Assembly: GCF_037860835.1 (NCBI RefSeq)
Contig: NZ_JBBEOG010000002.1
Span: 372,001 to 436,000 of the forward strand
DNA length: 64,000 nt
Source: Aquipuribacter nitratireducens
GTDB lineage: Bacteria > Actinomycetota > Actinomycetes > Actinomycetales > JBBAYJ01
Direction of reading: 5' to 3'
The translations under genes were made by a program, and so were the position numbers. The notes beneath the pieces were generated by a model, which ran no database searches, was not told where the DNA came from, and saw only the letters and a list, made by a program, of their open reading frames with translations. Shown piece by piece: positions 31,608 to 40,859 of the stretch (positions are counted from its first letter, which is position 1; each line of letters starts with the position of its first letter).

Positions 31608-33892
31608 CGGCGCAGCAGCTCTTCGCAGGCGGCGACGAGCTCGCCGGGCCGGAACGGCTTGGCGAGGACCGGCCCGTCGAGGTCCTCGAGCAGGTCGGGG
31701 CGGCCGGACACCAGCAGCACGGGCAGCGCGGGCAGCTCTGCCGCGAGCGAGCGGCGCAGCGCGTGCCCGTCGGAGGGGGGCATGTGGAGGTCGGACACGA
31801 CGAGGTCGAGCGAGGGACCGAGGGAGCGTGCAAGCAGGAGGGCGTCGTCGGCGCCCGCGGCGGTGACGACGTCGTGCCCCGCGGCGCGCAGCGTCTCGGC
31901 GACGACCTCGAGCACGTCGGGGTCGTCGTCGACGACGAGCGTGCGGACCACGGCGCCGGCCGCGCGGGTCGACGCGGTGCCCGGGCTGCGACCCGGACCA
32001 CCCGTGGTCACCTCCCCCCCGCCGGCCCGCTGCTGGACCGAGACCAGGGGAACGAGGAGCGTGAAGGCCGTGCCGACGCCGCGCTCGCTCGTCACCCGCA
32101 GGTCCCCTCCGCTCTGCCGGGCGATGCCGATGGCGGTGGACAGCCCCAGCCCGTGGCCCCCGCTGCGCTCGCGCGTGGTGAAGAACGGTTCGAAGCAGCG
32201 GCGCGCCGTCTGCTCGTCCATGCCCGTCCCGTCGTCACGCACCTCCAGGGCGGCGTAGCGGCCCGGGGGCAGCCGCAGGTCGTCGCGGCCCACCTCCCGC
32301 ACCTCGGCCGCGACGGCGACCGTCCCGCCGGCGGGGAGCGCGTCGCGTGCGTTGAGCACGAGGTTGAGGAGGACCTGCTGCACCTGCGTCTGGTCCGCCC
32401 GCACCGGGAGGGCGGGCAGGGCGGCGACGACGAGGCGGACGTCGTGGGGCAGCAGCCGTCGGCATAGGTCGCTCAGGTCGTGGACCGCTGCGGCGAGGTC
32501 GAACTCGGTGGCCTCGAGCTCCTGGCGGCGGGCGAAGGCGAGGAGCCGGTCGACGAGGTCCCCGGCCCTGGCGACCGCCCGGTGGATGCCGTGGAGGTGC
32601 CGCACCGCCGTCCCGTCCGTGGCGACGTGCGTCTCGAGGAGGTCGGCGTACCCCGTCACCGCGGCGAGGACGTTGTTGACGTCGTGGGCCACCCCGCCCG
32701 CGACGGACCCCACCGCCTCGAGCCGCTCGGCGTCGACGAGGCGTTCCTGCAGCGCCCGGAGCGCGGTCATGTCCCGGAGGATCACGGCTGCCGTGCGTCC
32801 GCCGCGCAGGATCGTGAAGCTCGCGACGACCGGGACGCGCTGCCCGTCGGGGCGCCGGAGCTCCCCGTCGATCTCGAACGCCGTCCGGCCCTGGGACACG
32901 GCGGACCGGATCCCCTCGAGCCAGCCGGGCAGGTCCGCGACGAGGTCGCGGGTGTCGGCGGCGAGGACACGCTCGGGTGACAGCCCGAGCATCTGGGCGA
33001 ACGCGTCGTTGCACTCCACCACCCGGTGCGTGGGCTCGTCGAGCAGCGCCTGACCGAGCGTGGTGGCCGCGAACATGTCGCGGTACAGCTGCCGGCTCGC
33101 CGCGAGCTCGGCCTCGGCCCGCTTCTGCTCGCTGATGTCGGTGTGGATGGCCGCGACCCCGACGAGCAGTCCGTCGCGGCCGTAGACGGGGAAGCGGTTG
33201 GCGAGGTAGCTGCGGCGCGTGCCGTCGCCGGTGACGACCTCCTCCTCCGTCGTCACCGGCACCTGTCGGACGGCCACCTGCAGCGCGGCCTCGTGCTTCT
33301 GCCGGCCCACCGGGCCGGGGAACACCTCGGCCGCGGTGCGCCCGAGCAGCGCGGACACCGGGAGCCCGGCCTGCGCGGCGGCGGCGTCGTTGGCGAAGAG
33401 GTAGCGGCCGTGGTCGTCCTTCACCGCGACGCCCGCCGGCGCCCGGCTCACGAGCTGGGTGAGGACCTCGACGCTGCGCAGGTCGGAGCTCGCGTGCCGC
33501 CGTTCCTCCGTCACGTCGACGAAGAGGATCATGATGCCGACCTCGCACGGGAGGATGCGGCTGCGGAACCACCGGTCCCACGGTTCCCAGTAGTCGTCGA
33601 CGACCTCGGCCTCGCCGGTGGCGAGGACCCGGGAGTACGCCTGCTCGAAGCGCCCGCCGATCGAGTCCGGCCACACCTCGCGGTAGTCGCGCCCGAGGAG
33701 GTCGGCGGGCGTCAGGCCGAGGCTCCGGGCGCCGTGGGGGTTGACGTAGCGGTACCGCCAGTCGTGACCGAGCACGACGAGCCCGAAGTCGACCTCCTCC
33801 CACACCTCCGCGAGCACGCCGAGCGGCCCGGCCTCCGCGCCGGGGACCCCTCCCCGGCGCACCGGCTCACCCTGTGCAGGTCCCTGCGGCAC
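31604..33892 (-). CDS. Hybrid PAS histidine kinase with C-terminal receiver
   Basis: Soluble sensor kinase of 762 residues with no TM helix. Three PAS domains lie at about 25-130, 140-260 and 265-380. A HisKA domain follows with the phospho-histidine in GGVAHDVNNVLAAVTGYADLLE, then a HATPase domain (N box LLNLVLNARDALP; G boxes DDGTGMD and GGHGLGLS) and a receiver (phospho-acceptor in VVSDLHMPP). It belongs to the VAHDxNN hybrid-kinase group. GTG 33892 is supported by TAGCGT six bases upstream. A phosphorelay to the next gene would need an Hpt domain, not seen here. Confidence 0.93.
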   Translation of the reverse strand: MPQGPAQGEPVRRGGVPGAEAGPLGVLAEVWEEVDFGLVVLGHDWRYRYVNPHGARSLGLTPADLLGRDYREVWPDSIGGRFEQAYSRVLATGEAEVVDDYWEPWDRWFRSRILPCEVGIMILFVDVTEERRHASSDLRSVEVLTQLVSRAPAGVAVKDDHGRYLFANDAAAAQAGLPVSALLGRTAAEVFPGPVGRQKHEAALQVAVRQVPVTTEEEVVTGDGTRRSYLANRFPVYGRDGLLVGVAAIHTDISEQKRAEAELAASRQLYRDMFAATTLGQALLDEPTHRVVECNDAFAQMLGLSPERVLAADTRDLVADLPGWLEGIRSAVSQGRTAFEIDGELRRPDGQRVPVVASFTILRGGRTAAVILRDMTALRALQERLVDAERLEAVGSVAGGVAHDVNNVLAAVTGYADLLETHVATDGTAVRHLHGIHRAVARAGDLVDRLLAFARRQELEATEFDLAAAVHDLSDLCRRLLPHDVRLVVAALPALPVRADQTQVQQVLLNLVLNARDALPAGGTVAVAAEVREVGRDDLRLPPGRYAALEVRDDGTGMDEQTARRCFEPFFTTRERSGGHGLGLSTAIGIARQSGGDLRVTSERGVGTAFTLLVPLVSVQQRAGGGEVTTGGPGRSPGTASTRAAGAVVRTLVVDDDPDVLEVVAETLRAAGHDVVTAAGADDALLLARSLGPSLDLVVSDLHMPPSDGHALRRSLAAELPALPVLLVSGRPDLLEDLDGPVLAKPFRPGELVAACEELLRR

Positions 33893-33898
33893 GTGATC

Positions 33899-33904
33899 AC
33901 GCTA
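33899..33904 (-). promoter_or_regulatory. -10-like box of the hybrid kinase operon
   Basis: TAGCGT on the minus strand, six bases before GTG 33892; presumed promoter of the kinase, regulator, unknown and EAL operon. Confidence 0.5.
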
Positions 33905-33984
33905 GGGCGTGACCGCCCCGGAGCACAGCGTGCTCGCCCGGTACCCGCGCGCGGCCACCCGTCCGGCGGGGGAGGATGCCCGCC

Positions 33985-34833
33985 ATGACCGAGCCTGCCG
34001 CCGACCTCGCCGCCACGCCCGACGTACCCGCCGGACCGGCGGACGCGCCGCCCAGGCGGACGACCGGGGACCTCGCCCGTGCTGTGGCCGTCGTCGTCAC
34101 CGCGGTCGCGCAGGTGGCCGGCAGCCCGCTCGGGACCGCGCTGGCGGGAGGCACGTCCGTCGCGGACGTCTCCGACCGCTACGCGACCGTCGTGACGCCG
34201 GCCGGGTACGCGTTCGCCGTCTGGGGGCTCATCTTCACCGCGTGCGCCGCGTGGGCGGTGTACCAGACCCTGCCCGCGCAGCTGCCGCGCGACGTCCACC
34301 GCCGCACGGGCTGGTGGCTGGCGGCGGCCTTCGCCGCCAACACGGCGTGGGAGCTCGTGTTCCCGCAGGACGGCACCGCCGTCCTCGTCGCGCAGGTGCT
34401 CATCGTCGTCGTCGTCGTGACGGCCGCCGTGGCTGCGGCGCGGCTGCAGGCACCTCCTCCGCACGGCCTCGACCGGCTGCTGCCGGGGGTCGTCGCCCCC
34501 CTGCTGCTCGGCTGGGTGACGTTCGCGACGGTCGCGAACACCGCCATCTCCGGCGTCTACCTGGGCGCGCCGCAGGAGGGCGCCCTCGCCCGGGGCGCGG
34601 GCATCGTCGCTCTCGTGGCCGCCGCGGCGGTCGTCCTGGACGTCGGCCTGCGGCTGCGGTCGGGGACGCTGCCGTTCGTCGGTGCCGCCGCGTGGGGGGC
34701 GGCCGGCGTCGCCGCCGCGGACCCCGCGCCCGTCGTCACGGCCGCCGCGTGGTTCGCCGTCGTCGTCATGCTCGCGGCCGTGCCGGTCCAGCTGTGGCGC
34801 ACCCGTGACCCGGGTCGGACGCTCCTCGCGTGA
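33985..34833 (+). CDS. TspO/MBR-like membrane protein
   Basis: Integral membrane protein of 282 residues with about seven TM helices. The segment VTPAGYAFAVWGLIFTACAAWAVYQTLP and later NTAWELVF resemble the tryptophan-rich sensory protein/TspO family, which binds porphyrins and other hydrophobic ligands, though this protein is longer than typical TspO (about 160). GGAGG at 33971-33975 supports ATG 33985; the ATG at 33976 lies too close. It diverges from the hybrid kinase. Family assignment moderate, function unknown. Confidence 0.7.
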   Translation: MTEPAADLAATPDVPAGPADAPPRRTTGDLARAVAVVVTAVAQVAGSPLGTALAGGTSVADVSDRYATVVTPAGYAFAVWGLIFTACAAWAVYQTLPAQLPRDVHRRTGWWLAAAFAANTAWELVFPQDGTAVLVAQVLIVVVVVTAAVAAARLQAPPPHGLDRLLPGVVAPLLLGWVTFATVANTAISGVYLGAPQEGALARGAGIVALVAAAAVVLDVGLRLRSGTLPFVGAAAWGAAGVAAADPAPVVTAAAWFAVVVMLAAVPVQLWRTRDPGRTLLA

Positions 34834-34866
34834 CCCGGCGGTGCGAGGCCGGGCGCGTCGCGACCG

Positions 34867-37059
34867 TCAGAGGACGACCTCGACGAGCGGGGTGAGCGAC
34901 ACCGCGTCGAGGACCGTGAGCGTCCGCTCGGGTCCCTCGACCGGACGACCCTCGTCCGCTCCCGGCCAGCGCTCGCCCGACACGACGACACGGTCCCCGC
35001 TGCTCGCGAGCCCGTGCACCCAGCCGTCCTGTCCCAGCACCCACTCGCCGGTCTCCGCGAGGGTGCCGTCGGTGGCGACGCGGACGGCGACGAGGCCGCT
35101 CGACCAGCCGACCGCGCTCGTCCGGTCCAGCGGCACCAGCGCCGTCCGGAGGTCGGGCAGGTAGGCGAAGCGGCGGCTGTCCTGCTCGACGGAGCTCGTC
35201 GCGTCCGGCCACACCAGCCGGTCGACGTCGGTCGGGTCGGCGAGGTCGCGGACGTCGTAGGTCTCCGCCTTTGCGCCCGAGAGCACGCCCTCGGCGTCGC
35301 CCTCCTGGCCGACCCCGAGGAGGAGCCCGTCGCCGACGGGGTGGAGGTAGCCGGAGTAGCCCGTCACCTTCAGCTCCCCGAGGACCCGCGGGTCGGTGGG
35401 GTCGGCGAGGTCGACGGTGTAGAGCGGGTCGGTCTGGCGGAAGGTGACGACGACGGCGAGGTCGTCGAACCAGCGCAGGGACCGGATCTGCTCGCCGGGG
35501 CCGAGGCCGTCGACCCGGCCGACCTCGACCAGGCGGGTGCCGTCCTCCTCGAGGACGACGACGCTCGAGGAGGTGCCCGCCTCGCCGCCGTCGAGCGTCG
35601 TGCCGACCCGGAGCCGGCCCTCGTGGGCGTCCATGGCCCACTGCCCGAGCAGCCACCCGTCGACCTCGCCCGAGCCGAGGTACGTGACGTCCCCGCGCTC
35701 GGAGGTGTCGAAGCCGTGGAGCTCCGTCGTGACGCGCGGTGCCGCCGTCTCCGTGTCGTCGACGGCGACGCCGAACGGGACGGGCCCGCCCCACAGCCAC
35801 CCGCCGCGCGTCGTCGCGACGTACAGCCGGTCGGTCGAGGCGTAGACGTAGGAGCCGTCGGCGCTCACGGCCGTCGTCGCGCTCAGCGGGTCCTCGGCCG
35901 CGGGGTCGAGCGTGAGGACCGCGACGGTGCCGAGGCCGGCGTCACCGGACGGGTGGTGCACGGCGTCGCACGGCAGCGGGCTGAGCGCGGCCGTGCCGTC
36001 GTCGCCGCGCTCGACGAGGTCGGGCAGCCACGTCGAGAGGTCCGCGGTCTCGACGATCGCGCGGTTGCGTCGCTCGGCCTCCGCCTCGGCCTCGGGGGGC
36101 ACCGAGCCGTCCGGGCCGGTGGCGCGGGCGGCCGCCGGCGCGTCGGGGTCCTGCGCGACGGTCCACGGGTCCGTGGTGCGCAGCACGGGCGTGCTCGTCA
36201 CGACGAGCCGGACGACGCCGTCGGCGGCGCGGGCGGACACGGTCGAGCCCTCGACCTCCACGGTGTCGACCACCCGGGGTGAGCGGGGGTCGGCGACGTC
36301 GACGACCGTCGCGGTCGTCGTCACCGACCCCGGCCATGGCATGAGATCGACGCTCGCGCCGCCCGCCACGCCGCCCGTCGCAGGACCGTCCTCCACGGGG
36401 ACCGGCAGCGACGCTGAGCCGAGCACGACGACGTGGTCGCCGACGACGAGGAGGTCCCCGAACCACCGTCCGGGCGCCGGGAAGACCATGTCCGAAGCGG
36501 CGTCGTCCAGCCCGCCGGTCCCGCCTGCGCCTGTCCCGCCGTGCGACGCCGGGTCGGCGGCCGGCGCGAGCCGCACGCGGCCGACGACCGCACCCGCCGC
36601 CGTGTCGACGACGACGAGCTCCTCACCGACCACCGTCACGGCGAGGTCCGACCCGCTGCCGAGCAGCTTGAGCGGTGCCGGCTCGTCGACCCCCTCCTCC
36701 TGCACGTTGGTCCCTGTGCCCGAGGTCCCGACGGCGTCCCCGGTCCGAGCCGCGCCGTCGGCGGCCGGCGCCGCGGCCGCGCTGTCCTCCATGACGGCCA
36801 CCCCGCCGCCCACGGAGTCGTCGCCCGGACCGCCGAGCCCGTACGGACCCGTGTGGGCGAGGGCCGTGTCGCGGTACCAGCCGAGGAGCTCCTCGCACGA
36901 GCCGAACGGTTCGAGGCCGGCCGCCGCCGCCTCGGGCGCACGGGCGACGTCGACGACGGCGACGCCCGCCGCGACCGCCAGGGCCGCGGTGAGACCCGCG
37001 GCGAGGCGGGCACCACGGCGGCGGCGTGCGGTGCGGGGGGTGGCGGTGTGCTCGTCCAC
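34867..37059 (-). CDS. Secreted or membrane-anchored beta-propeller protein
   Basis: A 730-residue extracytoplasmic protein. The N-terminus has a basic cluster (RTARRRRGARLA) and one hydrophobic segment (about residues 17-40), then FGSCEELLGWYRDTA and a Gly/Ala linker. TNVQEEGVDEP followed by repeated beta-blades such as LAVTVVGEELVVVDT and the YVYASTDRLYVATT type matches the beta-propeller domain family of Actinobacteria and Archaea, function unknown. GTG 37059 is chosen because GGAGG lies five bases upstream; an earlier ATG (37134) has none. It diverges from the mutase gene. Confidence 0.85.
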   Translation of the reverse strand: MDEHTATPRTARRRRGARLAAGLTAALAVAAGVAVVDVARAPEAAAAGLEPFGSCEELLGWYRDTALAHTGPYGLGGPGDDSVGGGVAVMEDSAAAAPAADGAARTGDAVGTSGTGTNVQEEGVDEPAPLKLLGSGSDLAVTVVGEELVVVDTAAGAVVGRVRLAPAADPASHGGTGAGGTGGLDDAASDMVFPAPGRWFGDLLVVGDHVVVLGSASLPVPVEDGPATGGVAGGASVDLMPWPGSVTTTATVVDVADPRSPRVVDTVEVEGSTVSARAADGVVRLVVTSTPVLRTTDPWTVAQDPDAPAAARATGPDGSVPPEAEAEAERRNRAIVETADLSTWLPDLVERGDDGTAALSPLPCDAVHHPSGDAGLGTVAVLTLDPAAEDPLSATTAVSADGSYVYASTDRLYVATTRGGWLWGGPVPFGVAVDDTETAAPRVTTELHGFDTSERGDVTYLGSGEVDGWLLGQWAMDAHEGRLRVGTTLDGGEAGTSSSVVVLEEDGTRLVEVGRVDGLGPGEQIRSLRWFDDLAVVVTFRQTDPLYTVDLADPTDPRVLGELKVTGYSGYLHPVGDGLLLGVGQEGDAEGVLSGAKAETYDVRDLADPTDVDRLVWPDATSSVEQDSRRFAYLPDLRTALVPLDRTSAVGWSSGLVAVRVATDGTLAETGEWVLGQDGWVHGLASSGDRVVVSGERWPGADEGRPVEGPERTLTVLDAVSLTPLVEVVL

Positions 37060-37154
37060 GGTGGCCTCCAGGGTCTGCTGGGGATGGGACGCACCGGCCC
37101 GCTCCGCGGTTCCGTACGCTGGCGGGGACGACATCGCGGTCGGCAGGAGGGCAC

Positions 37155-38855
37155 ATGGACGCGCGCGCACGGTGGCAGGCCAGGTACGAGCAGGCCGAGC
37201 AGGCCGGCAAGGTCCGCGAGGCCGACTTCACGACGCTGTCGGGCGTCGAGGTCGACCCCGTCTACGGACCGCCGGGGGACGAGGTCGACCCGCGCATCGG
37301 GTGGCCGGGGGAGTTCCCGTTCACCCGGGGGCTCTACCCCACGGGCTACCGGGGACGCGCGTGGACCATCCGGCAGTTCGCCGGCTTCGGCAACGCCGAG
37401 CAGTCGAACGAGCGCTACAAGATGATCCTGCGCCACGGCGGGGGCGGGCTCAGTGTCGCCTTCGACATGCCGACCCTCATGGGGCGTGACTCCGACGACG
37501 CCCGCAGCGTCGGCGAGGTCGGGCACTGCGGCGTGGCGGTCGACTCCGCGGCCGACATGGAGGTGCTGTTCGCCGGCATCCCGCTCGACGAGGTCACGAC
37601 GTCCATGACGATCTCGGGCCCGGCCGTCCCCGTGTTCTGCATGTACCTCGTCGCGGCGGAGCGCCAGGGCGTCGACACCCGCGTGCTCGACGGGACCCTG
37701 CAGACCGACATCTTCAAGGAGTACATCGCGCAGAAGGAGTGGCTGTTCGCCCCCGAGCCGCACCTGCGCCTCATCGGGGACCTCCTCGAGCACTGCGCGG
37801 CGGAGGTGCCCCGCTTCAAGCCCGTGAGCGTCTCCGGCTACCACATCCGCGAGGCGGGCTCCACGGCGGCGCAGGAGCTGGCGTTCACGCTCGCCGACGG
37901 CTTCGCCTACGTCGAGCTCGGCCTGTCGCGGGGGCTCGACGTCGACGTGTTCGCGCCCGGTCTGTCGTTCTTCTTCGACGCCCACATCGACCTCTTCGAG
38001 GAGGTCGCGAAGTTCCGCGCCGCCCGCCGCATCTGGGCGCGGTGGCTCCGGGACCGCTACGGCGCCACGACGGAGCGGGCGCAGTGGCTGCGGTTCCACA
38101 CGCAGACCGCCGGGGTGTCGCTGACGGCCCAGCAGCCGTACAACAACGTCGTCCGGACCGCGGTCGAGGCGCTCGCCGCCGTGCTCGGCGGCACCAACTC
38201 CCTCCACACCAACGCCCTCGACGAGACCCTGGCGCTGCCGAGCGAGCAGGCCGCGGAGATCGCGCTGCGCACGCAGCAGGTCCTCGCCGAGGAGACCGGC
38301 GTCGCGAACGTCGCCGACCCGCTCGGCGGCAGCTGGTACGTCGAGGCGCTCACCGACCGGCTCGAGGCGGAGGCCGAGCGGGTCTTCGCGACGATCGAGG
38401 CGATGGGCGAGGCCGGTCGCGACCGCGACGCCGACGGCCGGGTGCACCACGAGATCGGCGCCATGACCTCCGGCGTGCTGCGCGGCATCGAGGACGGCTG
38501 GTTCCTCTCCGAGATCGCCGACGCGTCCTTCGCCTACCAGACGGCGCTGGAGAAGGGCGACAAGCGGGTGGTGGGCGTCAACTGCCACACCGGGTCGGTC
38601 ACCCGTCCGCTGGAGATCCTCCGGGTGGGCCACGAGGTGGAGACGGAGCAGGTCGCGGCCCTGCGCACGCGTCGCCGCGACCGCGACGACGCGCGTGTCC
38701 GGGGGGCCCTCGACGCCATGGTGGCGGCCGCCCGGGACGGCTCCAACCTCCTGCCGCCCATGCTCGAGGCGTGCCGGGCCGAGGCGACCCTCGGTGAGAT
38801 ATGCGACGCCCTGCGCGCGGAGTGGGGGGAGTACACCGAGCCGGCGCGCTTCTGA
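37155..38855 (+). CDS. Acyl-CoA mutase large subunit (IcmA/methylmalonyl-CoA mutase type)
   Basis: AdoCbl-dependent radical mutase, 566 residues covering only the substrate-binding TIM barrel; the C-terminal B12-binding domain (DxHxxG) is absent and must be a separate subunit not in this window. Family motifs: WTIRQFAGFGNAEQSNERYK, GGLSVAFDMPTLMGRDSDD, SVSGYHIREAGSTA, FRAARRIWARW and LGGTNSLHTNALDE. At the position where methylmalonyl-CoA mutase has arginine (VRNTY) this protein has glutamine (IAQKEW), as in isobutyryl-CoA mutase IcmA, so methylmalonyl-CoA may not be the substrate. AGGAGG lies four bases before the ATG. Confidence 0.9.
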   Translation: MDARARWQARYEQAEQAGKVREADFTTLSGVEVDPVYGPPGDEVDPRIGWPGEFPFTRGLYPTGYRGRAWTIRQFAGFGNAEQSNERYKMILRHGGGGLSVAFDMPTLMGRDSDDARSVGEVGHCGVAVDSAADMEVLFAGIPLDEVTTSMTISGPAVPVFCMYLVAAERQGVDTRVLDGTLQTDIFKEYIAQKEWLFAPEPHLRLIGDLLEHCAAEVPRFKPVSVSGYHIREAGSTAAQELAFTLADGFAYVELGLSRGLDVDVFAPGLSFFFDAHIDLFEEVAKFRAARRIWARWLRDRYGATTERAQWLRFHTQTAGVSLTAQQPYNNVVRTAVEALAAVLGGTNSLHTNALDETLALPSEQAAEIALRTQQVLAEETGVANVADPLGGSWYVEALTDRLEAEAERVFATIEAMGEAGRDRDADGRVHHEIGAMTSGVLRGIEDGWFLSEIADASFAYQTALEKGDKRVVGVNCHTGSVTRPLEILRVGHEVETEQVAALRTRRRDRDDARVRGALDAMVAAARDGSNLLPPMLEACRAEATLGEICDALRAEWGEYTEPARF

Positions 38856-38919
38856 GCCGCCGCTCGGCCGTCATGGCCCCGCCACGCCGCGCCTGCGCCG
38901 GAGGAGGCGCCCCCGCGCC

Positions 38920-38925
38920 TATCCT
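38920..38925 (+). promoter_or_regulatory. -10-like box of the membrane protein/lipoprotein pair
   Basis: TATCCT, nine bases before ATG 38935; the spacing is slightly longer than at the other genes. Confidence 0.35.
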
Positions 38926-38934
38926 CGCCGACCG

Positions 38935-39558
38935 ATGGTCCCTCGCGCGGTCCCGACGACGGTGGTGGCACTCGGGCTCGCCCTGGTCGTCGCCGGCGTC
39001 GTCATGCTCACCCTCGCCGCGCCGCCGCAGCGGGTGGGCGGTCCGCTGCCGACCGCCGGCGGGCTCGTCGTGTCCGACCCCGGCGTGCTCGCCCTCACCG
39101 GCCGGCCCGTGACCGTGGCGGTCGAGGGCGGGGGCGCCGGCACCGGGGTGTTCCTCGGGCGCGAGGACGAGGTGCGGGCGTGGCTCGGTGGGGCCTCGTA
39201 CACGCGGCTCACGGGGGTGGCCGCGATCGACCGCCCGGCCGTCGAGGCCGTGGCGGGCGGCGGCGGCGCGCCCGACCCGGCGGAGGCGGACGTGTGGCAG
39301 CGGGAGGCGACGGGCCCGGGCGCCGAGCTGCGGGTCGAGGGGGCCCGGCCCACGGACGTCGTCGTCGTCGCGGCCGGGGACGGCGGGACCGCCGAGGTCG
39401 TGTGGGACCGACCCGCCCGGCACCCCGGTGCCTGGCCGCTCGTCGCGGGCGGTGCGCTCCTCGCGGCCGTCGGCCTGCGCTGGCTCGTGGTGCTCAACCG
39501 TCGCCTCGCACGGCGGAGGCGGTCCGTGCGAGGCGCAGGGGCGGGGGTGCGCCGGTGA
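38935..39558 (+). CDS. Two-TM membrane protein with extracytoplasmic domain
   Basis: A 207-residue protein with TM helices at about residues 8-30 and 165-188 enclosing an extracytoplasmic domain of about 130 residues (GGLVVSDPGVLALTGRPVTVAVEG, DVVVVAAGDGGTAEVVWD), ending in an Arg-rich cytoplasmic tail. Similar two-gene units (membrane protein plus lipoprotein) occur at the equivalent place in streptomycetes. Function unknown. The stop overlaps the lipoprotein start (GTGA). Confidence 0.75.
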   Translation: MVPRAVPTTVVALGLALVVAGVVMLTLAAPPQRVGGPLPTAGGLVVSDPGVLALTGRPVTVAVEGGGAGTGVFLGREDEVRAWLGGASYTRLTGVAAIDRPAVEAVAGGGGAPDPAEADVWQREATGPGAELRVEGARPTDVVVVAAGDGGTAEVVWDRPARHPGAWPLVAGGALLAAVGLRWLVVLNRRLARRRRSVRGAGAGVRR

Positions 39559-40763
39559 TCCCGGCGGGCGTGCGCGCCGTGGCCCTCGCGGCGGCTGTCG
39601 TGCTGGCGGGCGCCGGGCTCGCGGGCTGCGCGGGCCTTCCGGTGGCGGAGCCGCCGCCCGTGCCCGCGACGACGGCGGAGCCCCCGGGTGTCGTGACGGC
39701 GGGCCAGGCCGCGCGGGTCCGCGCGGAGGTGGTGGCCCGGCTGCGGTCCGCTGTCGCCGCCGGTGACCCGGAGGCCGTCCGTGCCGCCGCCACGGGACCT
39801 GCGCTCGACGTGGCGCTCGCGTCCATGCCCGAGGGAGACGCCCGGACGTCGGCTCCTGCGTCGGCTCCTGCGTCGGCTGCTGCGTCGGCTGCTGCGTCGG
39901 CTGTTGCGTCGGCTCCTGCGTCGGCTCCTGCGTCGGCTCCTGCGTCGGCTCCTGCGTCGGCGTCGGCGGTGCCGAGCGAGCCGCAGGAGCCCGCGGTCGT
40001 CGAGCCGGCGAGCGTCCTGTCGCCGCGGCTCGAGGGCTGGCCGCGCTGGTTCGCCACCGTCACGGCGCCCGAGGGCGCCGGGACGCTGCCGGTCGTCGAC
40101 GTCCTCGTGTCCGAGGACCCGCGCTCCCCCTACCGGCTGTGGGGCAGCGCGACGGTGCTGCCGGGGCAGACCGTCCCCGCCCTCGACGCCGCCGGCACGG
40201 GGTCGCCCGCGCTCGACGTCGTCCCGGACGAGGCCCTCGCAACCGACGTGCCGGACGGGGACGGGGACGAGGACGCCGTGGCGGACGCGGCCCTGCGTCG
40301 CGCGCTCGCCCAGCTGCTGCCGGGGTACGTGTCCGTCCTCGGCTCCGGCGACACGAGCCCGGTGGCCGCGGCGTTCGCCCCCGACCGGTTCGTCCGGGCC
40401 ACGCAGACGCGCGCCGCCGCGGAGCGGGCCGCCGTCGGGTCGCTCGGCGGTGTCACCGTCGCCCACGGTCCGTGGCTACCGGTCGACGACGGGGTCGACG
40501 TGCTCGGTGGCCCGACCGGGACCCTGCTGGCGGCGCGGACGGCGACCGGGGACGTGCTGACCGTCACGGCCGTCACCTCCCGCGCGCAGGCGACGCCTCG
40601 CCCCGGGGCGGGTGAGGTCCGGGCGCTGCCCCCGGCGGACGGCGGAATCGAGCAGGACGGTGGTGCGTTGTCCGTGCGGACGGTCGCGGTGCTCGTCCAC
40701 CTCGTCCCGGCCGAGCGCGGGGCGGTCGAGCTCCTCGCCGTCGGCGAGGCGCCCGCGACCTGA
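39555..40763 (+). CDS. Repeat-rich lipoprotein
   Basis: Predicted surface lipoprotein of 402 residues: basic start, hydrophobic signal segment and lipobox LAGC (cysteine near residue 25). After a Pro-rich stretch comes a short helical region and then an Ala-Ser-Ala-Pro repeat (about residues 98-137) encoded by nine 12-bp units. The C-terminal domain (about 150-400) has the pattern WPRWFATVTAPEG, VLVSEDPRSPYRLWGSA and VLLAARTATGDVLTVTAV. Coupled to the upstream membrane protein. Function unknown; the repeat is a likely flexible wall-spanning linker. Confidence 0.8.
   Translation: MIPAGVRAVALAAAVVLAGAGLAGCAGLPVAEPPPVPATTAEPPGVVTAGQAARVRAEVVARLRSAVAAGDPEAVRAAATGPALDVALASMPEGDARTSAPASAPASAAASAAASAVASAPASAPASAPASAPASASAVPSEPQEPAVVEPASVLSPRLEGWPRWFATVTAPEGAGTLPVVDVLVSEDPRSPYRLWGSATVLPGQTVPALDAAGTGSPALDVVPDEALATDVPDGDGDEDAVADAALRRALAQLLPGYVSVLGSGDTSPVAAAFAPDRFVRATQTRAAAERAAVGSLGGVTVAHGPWLPVDDGVDVLGGPTGTLLAARTATGDVLTVTAVTSRAQATPRPGAGEVRALPPADGGIEQDGGALSVRTVAVLVHLVPAERGAVELLAVGEAPAT
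39849..39956 (+). repeat. 12-bp tandem repeat in the lipoprotein gene
   Basis: Nine contiguous 12-bp units of the form TCGGCTNNTGCG (six TCGGCTCCTGCG, two with GC and one with GT in place of CC) encode the Ala-Ser-Ala-Pro linker. All changes keep the reading frame and most keep Ala or Pro/Val. Confidence 0.95.
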
Positions 40764-40859
40764 GCCGGTCGCGGTCCGTCGCCGCGGCCGCGCGGGACGT
40801 GGCACGCTGCGGTGCGGGCAGTGACCGCACCCGAGAGATCCTTCGAGAGGACCAGCACG

